Positions 8,638 through 16,445 of a stretch of 64,000 nucleotides of DNA are shown piece by piece. The stretch covers positions 33,759 to 97,758 of the forward strand of contig JALUXG010000008.1 of NCBI GenBank assembly GCA_027019085.1. Direction: 5' to 3'. Source of the DNA: Rhodanobacteraceae bacterium. Lineage in GTDB: Bacteria > Pseudomonadota > Gammaproteobacteria > Xanthomonadales > Rhodanobacteraceae. Position numbers and translations under genes: made by a program. How positions within the stretch are numbered: the first letter of the stretch is position 1; each line of letters begins with the position of its first letter. Below the pieces are notes generated by a model, which made no database searches, was not told the origin of the DNA, and was given only the letters and a program-made list of their open reading frames with translations.

Positions 8638-9807
8638 TCAGAATGCGTTGATGCCGGTCAGTTCGCGACCGACCACCAGCTTATGCACGGTCTCGGTGCC
8701 CTCGTAGGTGATCACCGATTCCAGATTCAGCGCATGGCGGATGGCGGCATGCTCGGTGGTAATGCCGGCGCCACCCAGCACGTCGCGGCACTCGCGCGCG
8801 ATGTCGATGGCCATGCGCACGTTGTTCCACTTGGCCAGCGAGACCTGGGTCGGCTGCATGAGGCCGGCATCCTTCAGGCGGCCCAGCTGCAGGGACAGCA
8901 GCTGCGCCGTGGTAATGCGGCGCGCCATGTCGGCAAGCTTGAGCTGGACGGCCTGGTTGGAGTTGACCGAACGACCGAACAGCACGCGCTCGGCGGTGTA
9001 GTCCAGGGCTTCCTTCAGGCACGCCTGGGCGGCACCGATCGGGCCCCAGGTGATCCCGTAGCGGGCCTGGGTCAGGCAACCCAGCGGTCCCTTCAGGCCC
9101 TTTACGTTGGGCAGGATGGCATCGCCCGGCAGGCGCACGTCGTCGAGGAACAGGGCCGAGGTGACCGAAGCGCGCAGGCTCATCTTCTTGTGCACTTCCT
9201 GCGCGGTGAAGCCTTTCGTGTCGGTAGGCACGATGAAACCACGGATGCCGTCGTCGGTCTGCGCCCAGACGATGGCGATGTGCGCCAGGTTGCCGTTGGT
9301 AATCCACATCTTGGCGCCGTTGAGCACCCAGTCGTCGCCGTCCCGCTTCGCCACCGTCTTCATGTTGGCCGGGTCGGAACCGCCGTGCGGTTCGGTCAGG
9401 CCGAAGCAGCCGATGATCTGGCCGGCGGCCATCTTCGGCAGGTAGCGCTGTTTCTGCTCCTCGCTGCCGTAAGCGAAGATCGGGTACATGCACAGTGAAC
9501 TTTGCACCGAGGCGAAGCTGCGCAGGCCCGAATCGCCACGCTCCAGTTCCTGGCAGATCAACCCGTAGCACACGCTGCTCATGCCCGCGCCGCCGTACTG
9601 CTCGGGAATCGTCGCACCCAGCAGGCCCAGACCGGCAATCCCGGGTATCAGTTCGGTCGGGAAACGCCCCTGGTCGAAGCAGTCGCCGATGATCGGCAGC
9701 ACTTTCTCGTCAGTGAAGCGGGCGACGCTGTCCTGCACCATGCGCTCCTCGTCGGAGAGCAGCGAACGGACATCGTACAGATCGAGCGGATTGAGGCGAG
9801 CAGCCAT
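8638..9807 (-). CDS. Acyl-CoA dehydrogenase, glutaryl-CoA dehydrogenase-like
   Basis: A 389-residue flavin enzyme of the acyl-CoA dehydrogenase fold. Visible features are 'LRSFASVQSSLCMYPI', 'GCFGLTEPHGGSDPANM' (FAD/substrate loop), 'WITNGNLAHIAIVWA', and the C-terminal 'VITYEGTETVHKLVVGREL' containing the catalytic Glu (YEGT). The 'SVQSSL' and 'GRELTGINAF' signatures point to the glutaryl-CoA dehydrogenase branch, which oxidises and decarboxylates glutaryl-CoA in lysine/tryptophan breakdown. The exact substrate is inferred only. The start at 9807 (MAARLNPLDLYD) is the first family-like Met; the track start extends it needlessly. Confidence 0.85.
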   Translation of the reverse strand: MAARLNPLDLYDVRSLLSDEERMVQDSVARFTDEKVLPIIGDCFDQGRFPTELIPGIAGLGLLGATIPEQYGGAGMSSVCYGLICQELERGDSGLRSFASVQSSLCMYPIFAYGSEEQKQRYLPKMAAGQIIGCFGLTEPHGGSDPANMKTVAKRDGDDWVLNGAKMWITNGNLAHIAIVWAQTDDGIRGFIVPTDTKGFTAQEVHKKMSLRASVTSALFLDDVRLPGDAILPNVKGLKGPLGCLTQARYGITWGPIGAAQACLKEALDYTAERVLFGRSVNSNQAVQLKLADMARRITTAQLLSLQLGRLKDAGLMQPTQVSLAKWNNVRMAIDIARECRDVLGGAGITTEHAAIRHALNLESVITYEGTETVHKLVVGRELTGINAF

Positions 9808-9878
9808 GCGGGCTCCGGTAGCAGACGATGAAACCACCATTGTACCGCCGCCGGTGCCCGGCGTCCGGATGCACAAGC

Positions 9879-10835
9879 TCAGCCGTCGAACGCAGCCGCG
9901 CGGTAACCGCCTTCCACACCCTTGCTCGCATGGGCCACGGCATCATGGGGATGCAGGCTTTCATGGTGCGACACTCGCACGGCGTAATCGAGGATGCGCT
10001 CGTCGGCATCCAGCGCAGCCTGGATACGCCTTGATGCGTCCTCGCAGAACATCAAGTTGCGACCGTTGGCAAGGGCGAATGCCTGCTCGTCCTCGCGTTT
10101 GACCGCGGTCTGCACCGGGGTACCCAGCGCATCTTCTACCTGGTCAATCAGCGATTCGATGTCGAATCCGAACGATGGCGCCATGCGCAGTCGAAGCGTG
10201 GCGGTGCTGCGTTGCGCATGCGGTGTGGCCACCATGCCTTCCTCGCTTTCCAGCCATGCCAGCACCTGTTCGCGCTCGACAGGCGCATCGGCAGGAAACT
10301 GTTCCGCGAACTGACGGCGGACCAACTGACGCGCCAGCGCGGCCGAAGCCGGACAGGTCGAGGAATAGACGACTTCGGTCGCCAGTTCGATTTCGACACG
10401 GCCCTTGTGCATCAGGGCAGTCACGGTCACTGGGTAACTGCGCCAGCCGCTGTGCTCGCTGCGCAGCGCCTTGCGCCGCACCAGGTGTTCGTAACGGATG
10501 CGCAAGCGTGCGCGATCGGAAAGATCGGCGTGCGATTCGAGAAACCCGTGCAGCAGCCTGCGCAGCATGCACGGAGCCAGCGGCTCGGCACCCAGCGCCT
10601 GCTCGACCAGCAGATACAGGCGGGACATGTGAATCCCGCGAACCTGGGGACGATACAGATTGACATGGGCATCGACGCGCGCGCTTACACGCTGCACCTC
10701 ACCCGTGGCGTCGGTCACCAGCAATGGCGCCTGGATGCCGTCCATGCCGACCCAGTCCAGCGTACCGGCATGCTGGGTACGCGCCTGACCGGCCACATCC
10801 GGCAATGAACGTGCGGTGCTGTCATCGGGTGCCAT
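9879..10835 (-). CDS. folE2: GTP cyclohydrolase FolE2 (type IB)
   Basis: Catalyses GTP to 7,8-dihydroneopterin triphosphate, the first step of folate (and queuosine) synthesis, with less strict zinc dependence than FolE. Family blocks seen are 'GIQAPLLVTDATGEVQRVSA' near the N-terminus, 'RGIHMSRLYLLVEQAL', 'HSGWRSYPVTVTALMHKG', 'VYSSTCPASAALARQLVR' (metal-binding Cys region) and 'LGTPVQTAVKREDEQAFALA'. About 318 residues. The track start at 10853 is a TTG; I chose the ATG at 10835, which has AGGAAA just upstream. It is 71 nt upstream of the acyl-CoA dehydrogenase. pabB and pabC elsewhere in the window supply the other folate moiety. Confidence 0.9.
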   Translation of the reverse strand: MAPDDSTARSLPDVAGQARTQHAGTLDWVGMDGIQAPLLVTDATGEVQRVSARVDAHVNLYRPQVRGIHMSRLYLLVEQALGAEPLAPCMLRRLLHGFLESHADLSDRARLRIRYEHLVRRKALRSEHSGWRSYPVTVTALMHKGRVEIELATEVVYSSTCPASAALARQLVRRQFAEQFPADAPVEREQVLAWLESEEGMVATPHAQRSTATLRLRMAPSFGFDIESLIDQVEDALGTPVQTAVKREDEQAFALANGRNLMFCEDASRRIQAALDADERILDYAVRVSHHESLHPHDAVAHASKGVEGGYRAAAFDG

Positions 10836-10951
10836 CACGGGTTTCCTGAACAATCAGCGGGGAACGGCGGCAAGCCGCCCAAGAGACTACCTTATGCCAA
10901 ATGGGGGCGACGCGCCCGAGTGCAATGCCGTGCAGCAACGAACACTGTGTT

Positions 10952-11794
10952 TCAGTCCCGGACCTGGCGCCGGCTGGCCCGCGCGGCCGACCAGGCACGC
11001 CATGCGCTGCCCACGGTCATGCCGTTGGCGCGCGCCTGCAGCACCGCCAAGGGGTCGCGAGCGCGCAGCGCCCGATCCAGTCGCCTGGCATTTTCTCGCA
11101 ACTGCAGGTCACGGAACACGCTGAGCGGCCCCCCCTGGCCTTGCGCCTGCCGCACGAGATGGCGTATGACTTGGAGATGTTCACGCACCGCTGCACGGCG
11201 TGCGGGGCTGTCCGATTCGAGTGCATCGCGGTCCAGCCCATGCCGCGCCAGGCACGACATCGGCAGGGCCAGGCTGTCGCGATCGCGATGTTCGGCAAGC
11301 GCGATCGTGGCTTGCAGCAAGTGATCGGCCACGGCACTGCTCTGCGCACGCTCGGGCGAGGCCTGAGCGCCAAACCACCATTGTGTTTCCAGCCGCCCCA
11401 GGGCCCCGTGAAAGGCCCGGGCCCGGGACACAAGGGCGGCATGGTCCGGCGGCGTCGGCGATCCGGCCTGGGCCAGCGCAGCCTGTACTGGTGCCAGCAG
11501 GCAGGTCCGCTCGATACGTTCGGACCCGGGGCTGGCGAAGAGTGCCCGGGTAAGCGGATGCCTGCCCCCGCCCGGCGCCGCAGCGGCAAGTTCCTCCACC
11601 CACCAGTTCAGTTTCACCCGGACCACATCGGGTTCGCGAATGTCGTATGCGGCCTCGATCCATGCGTGTTCCAGTGCGGCTAGGGCGAGATGCCCACGTT
11701 GCGTGGTCCGGTCCACATAAGGCATGGCCAGCCGCTGGACCGGCCGTGCGAGAAGCCACTTTTCCAGGTAACTGTCGAGTACCTCGTCCTTCAT
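10952..11794 (-). CDS. Squalene/phytoene synthase-family protein, probably non-catalytic
   Basis: About 280 residues. The fold is suggested by 'EPDVVRVKLNWWVEELAAAA' followed by 'RHPLTRALF', the N-terminal helix pattern of the squalene/phytoene synthase family, and a C-terminal 'LSVFRDLQLRENARRLDRAL'. The two Asp-rich DxxxD motifs of active head-to-head synthases are not visible. This resembles the non-catalytic branch related to the assembly factor NDUFAF6. The start at 11794 overlaps the gph stop by 4 nt (ATGA), and gph overlaps ubiG the same way, so it is coupled to ubiquinone synthesis. No carotenoid or hopanoid genes are nearby. A real synthase cannot be excluded. Confidence 0.75.
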   Translation of the reverse strand: MKDEVLDSYLEKWLLARPVQRLAMPYVDRTTQRGHLALAALEHAWIEAAYDIREPDVVRVKLNWWVEELAAAAPGGGRHPLTRALFASPGSERIERTCLLAPVQAALAQAGSPTPPDHAALVSRARAFHGALGRLETQWWFGAQASPERAQSSAVADHLLQATIALAEHRDRDSLALPMSCLARHGLDRDALESDSPARRAAVREHLQVIRHLVRQAQGQGGPLSVFRDLQLRENARRLDRALRARDPLAVLQARANGMTVGSAWRAWSAARASRRQVRD

Positions 11795-12468
11795 GCCTGA
11801 TTCCCGACGCCAAGCCAGGCCGCCAGGGCCGGGACCTGATCGACCACGATATCGGCGCCCCACGCATGCGGATCGCCACCATCGAGATAGCCCCAGGACA
11901 CGGCCACCGTGGACAGCCCGGCCGAGCGACCTGCCTGCACATCGCGCAGGTCATCGCCAACATACACAGCGCTGGCGGGATCCATGCCTGCGCGCGTGCA
12001 GGCCAGCCGGACCGGCGCAGGGTCGGGTTTGCGCTGTTCGAGCGTATCGCCGCAGACGATGGCCGCGGCGCGCGCTGCCAGACCCAGGCGTTCGAGGAGC
12101 GGCAGGGCCAGGAATCCGGCCTTGTTGGTGACGATGCCCCATGGCACACCTGATCGTTCCAGGGTCACGAGCAGGTCCGGGATGCCGGGAAACGGCTGCG
12201 AATCGTTGCCCATGATGTCCGCGTAGAGCACGAGGAAACGCGGCATGAGCTGCTCGATGAGCGTTGCCTCGGCCTGTGGCATGCCTGCACGCAACACGGC
12301 CCGCGCGCCTCGCGACACCACGGCACGAACCGTTTCGTAAGCCGGCCTGGGAAGCTTTCGTTCATCACACAGCCGGCACAGCGCCAGGTACAGGTCGGGC
12401 GCACTGTCGAGAAGAGTGCCATCGAGGTCGAACAGCACCCCGGACAACGGAGCCGGGCCCTGATTCAT
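11791..12468 (-). CDS. gph: Phosphoglycolate phosphatase-like HAD hydrolase
   Basis: A 225-residue HAD-family phosphatase. Motif I is 'GVLFDLDGTLLDSAPDL', motif II is the Thr in 'WGIVTNKAGF', motif III is the Lys in 'EQRKPDPAPV' and motif IV is 'AVYVGDDLRDVQAG'. These match Gph, which removes phosphate from 2-phosphoglycolate. In gammaproteobacteria a gph paralogue (sometimes called MupP) next to ubiG instead acts in MurNAc 6-phosphate recycling. This gene's position directly after ubiG (4-nt overlap) makes that role possible too. The start at 12468 (MNQGPAPL) is the only one giving a normal HAD N-terminus. Confidence 0.88.
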   Translation of the reverse strand: MNQGPAPLSGVLFDLDGTLLDSAPDLYLALCRLCDERKLPRPAYETVRAVVSRGARAVLRAGMPQAEATLIEQLMPRFLVLYADIMGNDSQPFPGIPDLLVTLERSGVPWGIVTNKAGFLALPLLERLGLAARAAAIVCGDTLEQRKPDPAPVRLACTRAGMDPASAVYVGDDLRDVQAGRSAGLSTVAVSWGYLDGGDPHAWGADIVVDQVPALAAWLGVGNQA

Positions 12469-13169
12469 ACCGGCCTGTGCGCACAAATCACGTAATTCAC
12501 GGCCATGGAACCACCGAGACAAGCTTTTCTTGTCAATGGGTTGTACTTCAAACCTTGCGCGTCTTCGAGCTCCAGGCCTGCATCGCGCATCCATCGCGCA
12601 AGCTCGGAGGGGCGCAGGAAATTCTCGTAATGGTGGGTACCCCGAGGCAGCAGGCCAAGCAGGTATTCGGCGCCGAAAATGGCCGCAGAGAAGGCCTGAA
12701 CCGTGCGGTTGAGCGTGGACACGAACAGGCGTCCCTGCGGCTTGAGCATGACCGCAAGATCCCTGATCAGCGCTGCGGGGTCCGGCACATGCTCGATCAG
12801 TTCCATGCAGCATACGGCGTCGAAGGCGCCCGGTTCGGCGGCGGCCAGGTCGGCCGAGGACTGCACGCGGTAATCGACATCAAGCCGTGATTCGTGCAGA
12901 TGCATGCGCGCCACGTCGATCACCTGATCGCCGAGGTCGACGCCCACGACCTCGGCGCCGGCACGTGCCAGCGATTCACTGAGCAGACCACCGCCACAAC
13001 CGACATCGGCCACGCGTGCGCCCTGCAGCGCGACGCGACCTGCCACATAGGCCGTACGTACCGGATTGAGGTCGTGCAGAGGCCGCGACTCGCCATCCGG
13101 ATCCCACCAGCGCGCGGCAAGCCGCGCGAAACGATCGATTTCCTCGGCGCTGACATTGACTGCAGACAT
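12465..13169 (-). CDS. ubiG: Ubiquinone biosynthesis O-methyltransferase UbiG
   Basis: Methylates the ring hydroxyls in two steps of ubiquinone synthesis using SAM. The 234-residue protein has the family entry 'EEIDRFARLAARWWDPDGE', then 'LHDLNPVRTAYV', SAM motif I 'VADVGCGGGLLSESLARAGA', post-I 'VVGVDLGDQ' and 'LIEHVPDPAALIRDLAVML'. The UbiG-specific tail 'GLKYNPLTRKACLGGSMAVN' is intact. The track start is a TTG three codons upstream; the ATG at 13169 is preferred. It is the first of three coupled genes (ubiG-gph-squalene-synthase-like). Confidence 0.95.
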   Translation of the reverse strand: MSAVNVSAEEIDRFARLAARWWDPDGESRPLHDLNPVRTAYVAGRVALQGARVADVGCGGGLLSESLARAGAEVVGVDLGDQVIDVARMHLHESRLDVDYRVQSSADLAAAEPGAFDAVCCMELIEHVPDPAALIRDLAVMLKPQGRLFVSTLNRTVQAFSAAIFGAEYLLGLLPRGTHHYENFLRPSELARWMRDAGLELEDAQGLKYNPLTRKACLGGSMAVNYVICAHRPV

Positions 13170-13247
13170 GAACGGCAATCTCGATTGGGTGGCCTGCGCA
13201 TTCTATCCGCTACTGCAGTAGCGCATTGCGCAGGGTCGGTGCCAGCG

Positions 13248-14576
13248 TCAACCGATGGCGGCAATCCGCGCGCGCCAGGCTCGCACGCGTTCCAGCAGGC
13301 CGGGCACGTCCATGTCGCACAACGTGCGTGCATCCAGCCTGCGCCGCCCGGCGATCCAAACATCGGTGACCTGATGGCGGCCTGTCGCATACACCAGTTG
13401 CGAGGTCACATCGTAGAGCGGCTGTGCTTCGAGCACGTCCAGGCGCACGGCGGCCAGGTCGGCCTGCTTGCCCGGTTCGATCGACCCGATGCGATCCTCC
13501 AGGCCCATGGCGCGAGCGCCGTTGAATGTGGCCGCACGCAGGGCCGACGCGGCATCGAAGGCATCGGCCTTGTGCGCCACGGCCTTGGCCAGCTGCGCCG
13601 CGGTACGCATTTCCCCGAACATGTCCAGGTCGTTGTTGGAGGCGCAGCCGTCCGTGCCTATGGCCAGATTCACCCCTGCGGCGCGGAACCGTTCCGCCGG
13701 ACAGAATCCGGACGCCAGCTTCAGGTTCGATTCCGGACAATACACCACCGAAACGCCGGCTTCGGCGCAGGCCTCGATTTCGGCATCGCTGACGGCGGTC
13801 ATGTGCACGGCAATCAGCCGGTCATTGACCAGGCCAAGCTTCTGCATCCTCTGAAAAGGCCGCAATCCGCTTTCACGCCGGGCATCGTCAACCTCTTTTT
13901 GCGTCTCGTGCAGGTGCAGATGCACGGGAATGTCGAGCTGGTCGGCCAACAGGCGGATGCGCTCGAAACTGTCGTCGGATACCGTGTACGGCGCGTGCGG
14001 AACGAAGGCGGTCGTCAGGAGCTTTTCGCCATGCAGGCTGTCGTGCACCGCAATCGCACGCTCGAAGTACTCATCGCGTGTTTTCGCCCAGGGACTGGGG
14101 AACTCGATCACCGGCAGGCCGACAACGGCACGAAAACCGTGACGCTTGTAGGTAGCCGCAATCACATCGGGAAAGAAGTAGTTCTCGTTGGCGCAGGTGG
14201 TGCCGCCACGCAGCATTTCGGCAATCGCCAGTTCGACCCCGTCACGGATGAACTCCGGCCCCATCACCTTGCCCTCGACCGGCCAGATGTGTTCCTCCAG
14301 CCAGGTCATCAACGGCAGGTCATCGGCCAGGCCGCGCAACAGGGTCATCGGGTTGTGCGTGTGCGCGTTGACCAGGCCGGGTATCAGCGCGTGCTCCGGA
14401 AGGCGGACCGTGTGCTCCGGCTGGAATGCGGCGCGTGCATCGGACACCGGCATCACGGCCACGATTCCACCATCACGCACGGCGACGGCATGATCGTCCA
14501 GCACCACGCCGTGGGGCTCGACCGGCACGACCCAGCGCGCCTCGATCAGCAGATCAACGCAGACGGGCGTACTCAT
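13248..14576 (-). CDS. mtaD: MTA/SAH deaminase-type amidohydrolase (TRZ/ATZ family)
   Basis: A metal-dependent amidohydrolase of 442 residues. Ligand motifs are 'LVNAHTHNPMTLLRGLADD' (HxH), 'PVHLHLHETQKEVDDA', 'LIAVHMTAVSD' and 'NLAIGTDGCASNNDLDM' (catalytic Asp). This set, with 'MTWLEEHIWPVEGKVM', fits the MtaD/5'-deoxyadenosine deaminase group, which deaminates methylthioadenosine and S-adenosylhomocysteine to inosyl forms. That would feed the methionine salvage genes mtnBDC found 20 kb away in this window. Upstream of ubiG on the same strand with a 78-nt gap; both enzymes touch SAM by-products. Older annotations call such proteins N-ethylammeline chlorohydrolase. Confidence 0.85.
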   Translation of the reverse strand: MSTPVCVDLLIEARWVVPVEPHGVVLDDHAVAVRDGGIVAVMPVSDARAAFQPEHTVRLPEHALIPGLVNAHTHNPMTLLRGLADDLPLMTWLEEHIWPVEGKVMGPEFIRDGVELAIAEMLRGGTTCANENYFFPDVIAATYKRHGFRAVVGLPVIEFPSPWAKTRDEYFERAIAVHDSLHGEKLLTTAFVPHAPYTVSDDSFERIRLLADQLDIPVHLHLHETQKEVDDARRESGLRPFQRMQKLGLVNDRLIAVHMTAVSDAEIEACAEAGVSVVYCPESNLKLASGFCPAERFRAAGVNLAIGTDGCASNNDLDMFGEMRTAAQLAKAVAHKADAFDAASALRAATFNGARAMGLEDRIGSIEPGKQADLAAVRLDVLEAQPLYDVTSQLVYATGRHQVTDVWIAGRRRLDARTLCDMDVPGLLERVRAWRARIAAIG

Positions 14577-14620
14577 GCGTGTCCCGCTACGGCAACGGAT
14601 GCCATGTCGTCTTGCATGCC

Positions 14621-15187
14621 TTACTTCACCCGACCGACATATTCGCCACTGCGTGTGTCGACCTTGATCATTTCGTCCTGTCCGACAAACAGCGGGACTC
14701 GGACCACGGCACCGGTTTCCAGGGTTGCCGGCTTGCCGCCGCCACCCGATGTATCACCGCGCACGCCCGGGTCGGTCTCGACGATTTTCAATTCGACGAA
14801 ATTGGGTGGCGTCACCGACAACGGTGCACCATTCCACAACGTGACCACACACGCCTCCTCCCCCTTGAGCCATTGTGCTGCATTCCCGACCGCCGTCTTG
14901 TCGGCCTGGTGCTGCTCGAAGGTGGTCGGTTCCATGAAATGCCAGAATTCGCCATCTGTGTAGAGAAACTGCATGTCGGTGTCGACCACATCGGCACCCT
15001 CGACGGACTCGTTGGCTTTCAGCGTCTTCTCGACCACACGCCCGTTGCGCAGATTGCGAATCTTGATGCGGGTGAAAGCCTGGCCCTTTCCGGGCTTGAT
15101 GAAATCGGCATCCACGATGGCGTAGGGATCGCCATCGACCAGAATCTTCAACCCATTCTTGACATCATTCAGACCATAGCTGGCCAT
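14621..15187 (-). CDS. efp: Elongation factor P
   Basis: Relieves ribosome stalling at polyproline stretches. The 188-residue protein has the three EF-P domains. The modification loop is '[18 protein letters not shown]', with the modifiable Lys at position 34, matching the EpmA/EpmB beta-lysylation type. The partner 2,3-aminomutase epmB is the divergent neighbour 90 nt away. The C-terminal OB domain '[22 protein letters not shown]' is complete. Its 5' leader holds a small terminator-like hairpin described separately. Confidence 0.97.
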   Translation of the reverse strand: MASYGLNDVKNGLKILVDGDPYAIVDADFIKPGKGQAFTRIKIRNLRNGRVVEKTLKANESVEGADVVDTDMQFLYTDGEFWHFMEPTTFEQHQADKTAVGNAAQWLKGEEACVVTLWNGAPLSVTPPNFVELKIVETDPGVRGDTSGGGGKPATLETGAVVRVPLFVGQDEMIKVDTRSGEYVGRVK

Positions 15188-15203
15188 GCGGTTGCTCCGA
15201 TAC

Positions 15204-15230
15204 GAAAAAGCCGCGCAGCGCGGCTACAAT
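15204..15230. promoter_or_regulatory. Hairpin and -10-like element between efp and epmB
   Basis: AGCCGCG-CAG-CGCGGCT forms a 7-bp perfect hairpin at 15209-15225. On the minus strand it is followed by TTTTT (15208-15204), which looks like a tiny intrinsic terminator about 17 nt before the efp start codon. On the plus strand a TACAAT (15225-15230) could be the -10 box of epmB; its -35 is unclear. Whether this is an efp attenuator or chance is open. Confidence 0.4.
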
Positions 15231-15277
15231 GGACGCTCTTTCGAGCGGCGTACTGTCCGCCGCCCACGGATCCCCCC

Positions 15278-16294
15278 ATGATAACCGCAAGCCCCCTGTC
15301 CGCGCAGCCTTCATCGACGACTGAGGACTGGCGCCAGCATTGGCGCGAGGCGGTGACCGATGCGCGCGAGCTCCTTTCCCTGCTCAAGCTCGAAGGCCTG
15401 GCCGCGCAGCTTCCCGAGGGTGATGCCGGATTTCCTGTTCGCGTCCCGCGCGGCTTCATTCGCCGTATGCGAACGGGCGATCCGCACGATCCGCTTTTGC
15501 TGCAGGTCCTGCCGCAACTGGCTGAAAACCGGCACGTGGAGGGCTTCCAGCATGATGCTGTTGGCGACATCCCCGCACGCGCGGCGCACGGCGTGCTGCA
15601 CAAGTACCGTGGGCGGGCGCTGCTGATCGCCAGCGGCGCGTGTGCCGTCCATTGCCGGTACTGCTTCCGGCGTCATTTTCCCTATGGCGAGGAAATCGCT
15701 GCGGCCCACGGATGGCGCGAGGCGCTGGACTACCTCCAGTCGCACCCGGACATCGACGAACTGATCCTGTCCGGGGGCGACCCGCTGGCACTTTCGACAC
15801 GCAAGCTCGACGAGCTTTCATCGCAGCTGGGGGGCGTTCCGCAACTGCGTCGCCTGCGGCTGCATACACGCCTTCCGGTCATGATCCCCGAACGCATCGA
15901 CGCCGAGCTGCTGGCCTGGCTGGACGGCATCGAGCTGCAGAAGATCGTGGTCCTGCACGCCAACCATGCCAGGGAACTGGATGCGGACGTGGCCGCGGCC
16001 TGCGCCCGCCTGCGCGCGCACGGCATCACCCTGTTGAACCAGTCGGTGCTGCTGCGACAGGTCAACGATGACGTCGGGAGCCTGTGCGCACTTTCCGAAC
16101 GGCTGTTCGAATGCGGAATCGTGCCCTACTACCTGCACCAGCTCGACCACGTGCAGGGCACGGCGCATTACGAGGTATCCGACGCACAGGCCATGGCCCT
16201 CATGGACCAGGTTCGCGCATGTCTGCCGGGATACCTGGTCCCCAGATTGGTCCGCGAAGTCCAGGACGAACCGAGCAAACGTCCACTGGGTTAG
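15278..16294 (+). CDS. epmB: EF-P beta-lysylation protein EpmB (lysine 2,3-aminomutase-like radical SAM)
   Basis: Converts L-lysine to (R)-beta-lysine, which EpmA attaches to EF-P. The 338-residue protein carries the radical SAM cluster 'CAVHCRYCFRRHFPYGEE' (CxxxCxxC) near residue 130 and 'IDELILSGGDPLALS'. The C-terminal PLP Lys region is near 'VQGTAHYEVSDAQAMAL'. It lacks the long C-terminal extension of catabolic lysine 2,3-aminomutases, as expected for EpmB. The ATG at 15278 gives the normal N-terminus; the track extends it upstream by 284 codons with shadow sequence. epmA is not in the window. Confidence 0.93.
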   Translation: MITASPLSAQPSSTTEDWRQHWREAVTDARELLSLLKLEGLAAQLPEGDAGFPVRVPRGFIRRMRTGDPHDPLLLQVLPQLAENRHVEGFQHDAVGDIPARAAHGVLHKYRGRALLIASGACAVHCRYCFRRHFPYGEEIAAAHGWREALDYLQSHPDIDELILSGGDPLALSTRKLDELSSQLGGVPQLRRLRLHTRLPVMIPERIDAELLAWLDGIELQKIVVLHANHARELDADVAAACARLRAHGITLLNQSVLLRQVNDDVGSLCALSERLFECGIVPYYLHQLDHVQGTAHYEVSDAQAMALMDQVRACLPGYLVPRLVREVQDEPSKRPLG

Positions 16295-16445
16295 AGCCAG
16301 CCCATGGCAAATGCATCCATGCACCTGCGCACAACGTAGTCAATTTGACCATTGGTGGACTGGCCAAGCCGGAACGAATGGAGTACAACCGACCCTGGTG
16401 ACGCCCTGCTGCGCGCAGGCCAACGCATGGACATCTATTTCACGC

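Noticed and set aside
12894-14963. A 689-codon plus-strand ORF
   Set aside because: It spans antisense across ubiG, the amidohydrolase and part of efp; no domain features.
14426-15277. N-terminal extension of epmB by 284 codons
   Set aside because: This part overlaps the amidohydrolase and efp genes in antisense; the normal EpmB N-terminus starts at the ATG at 15278.
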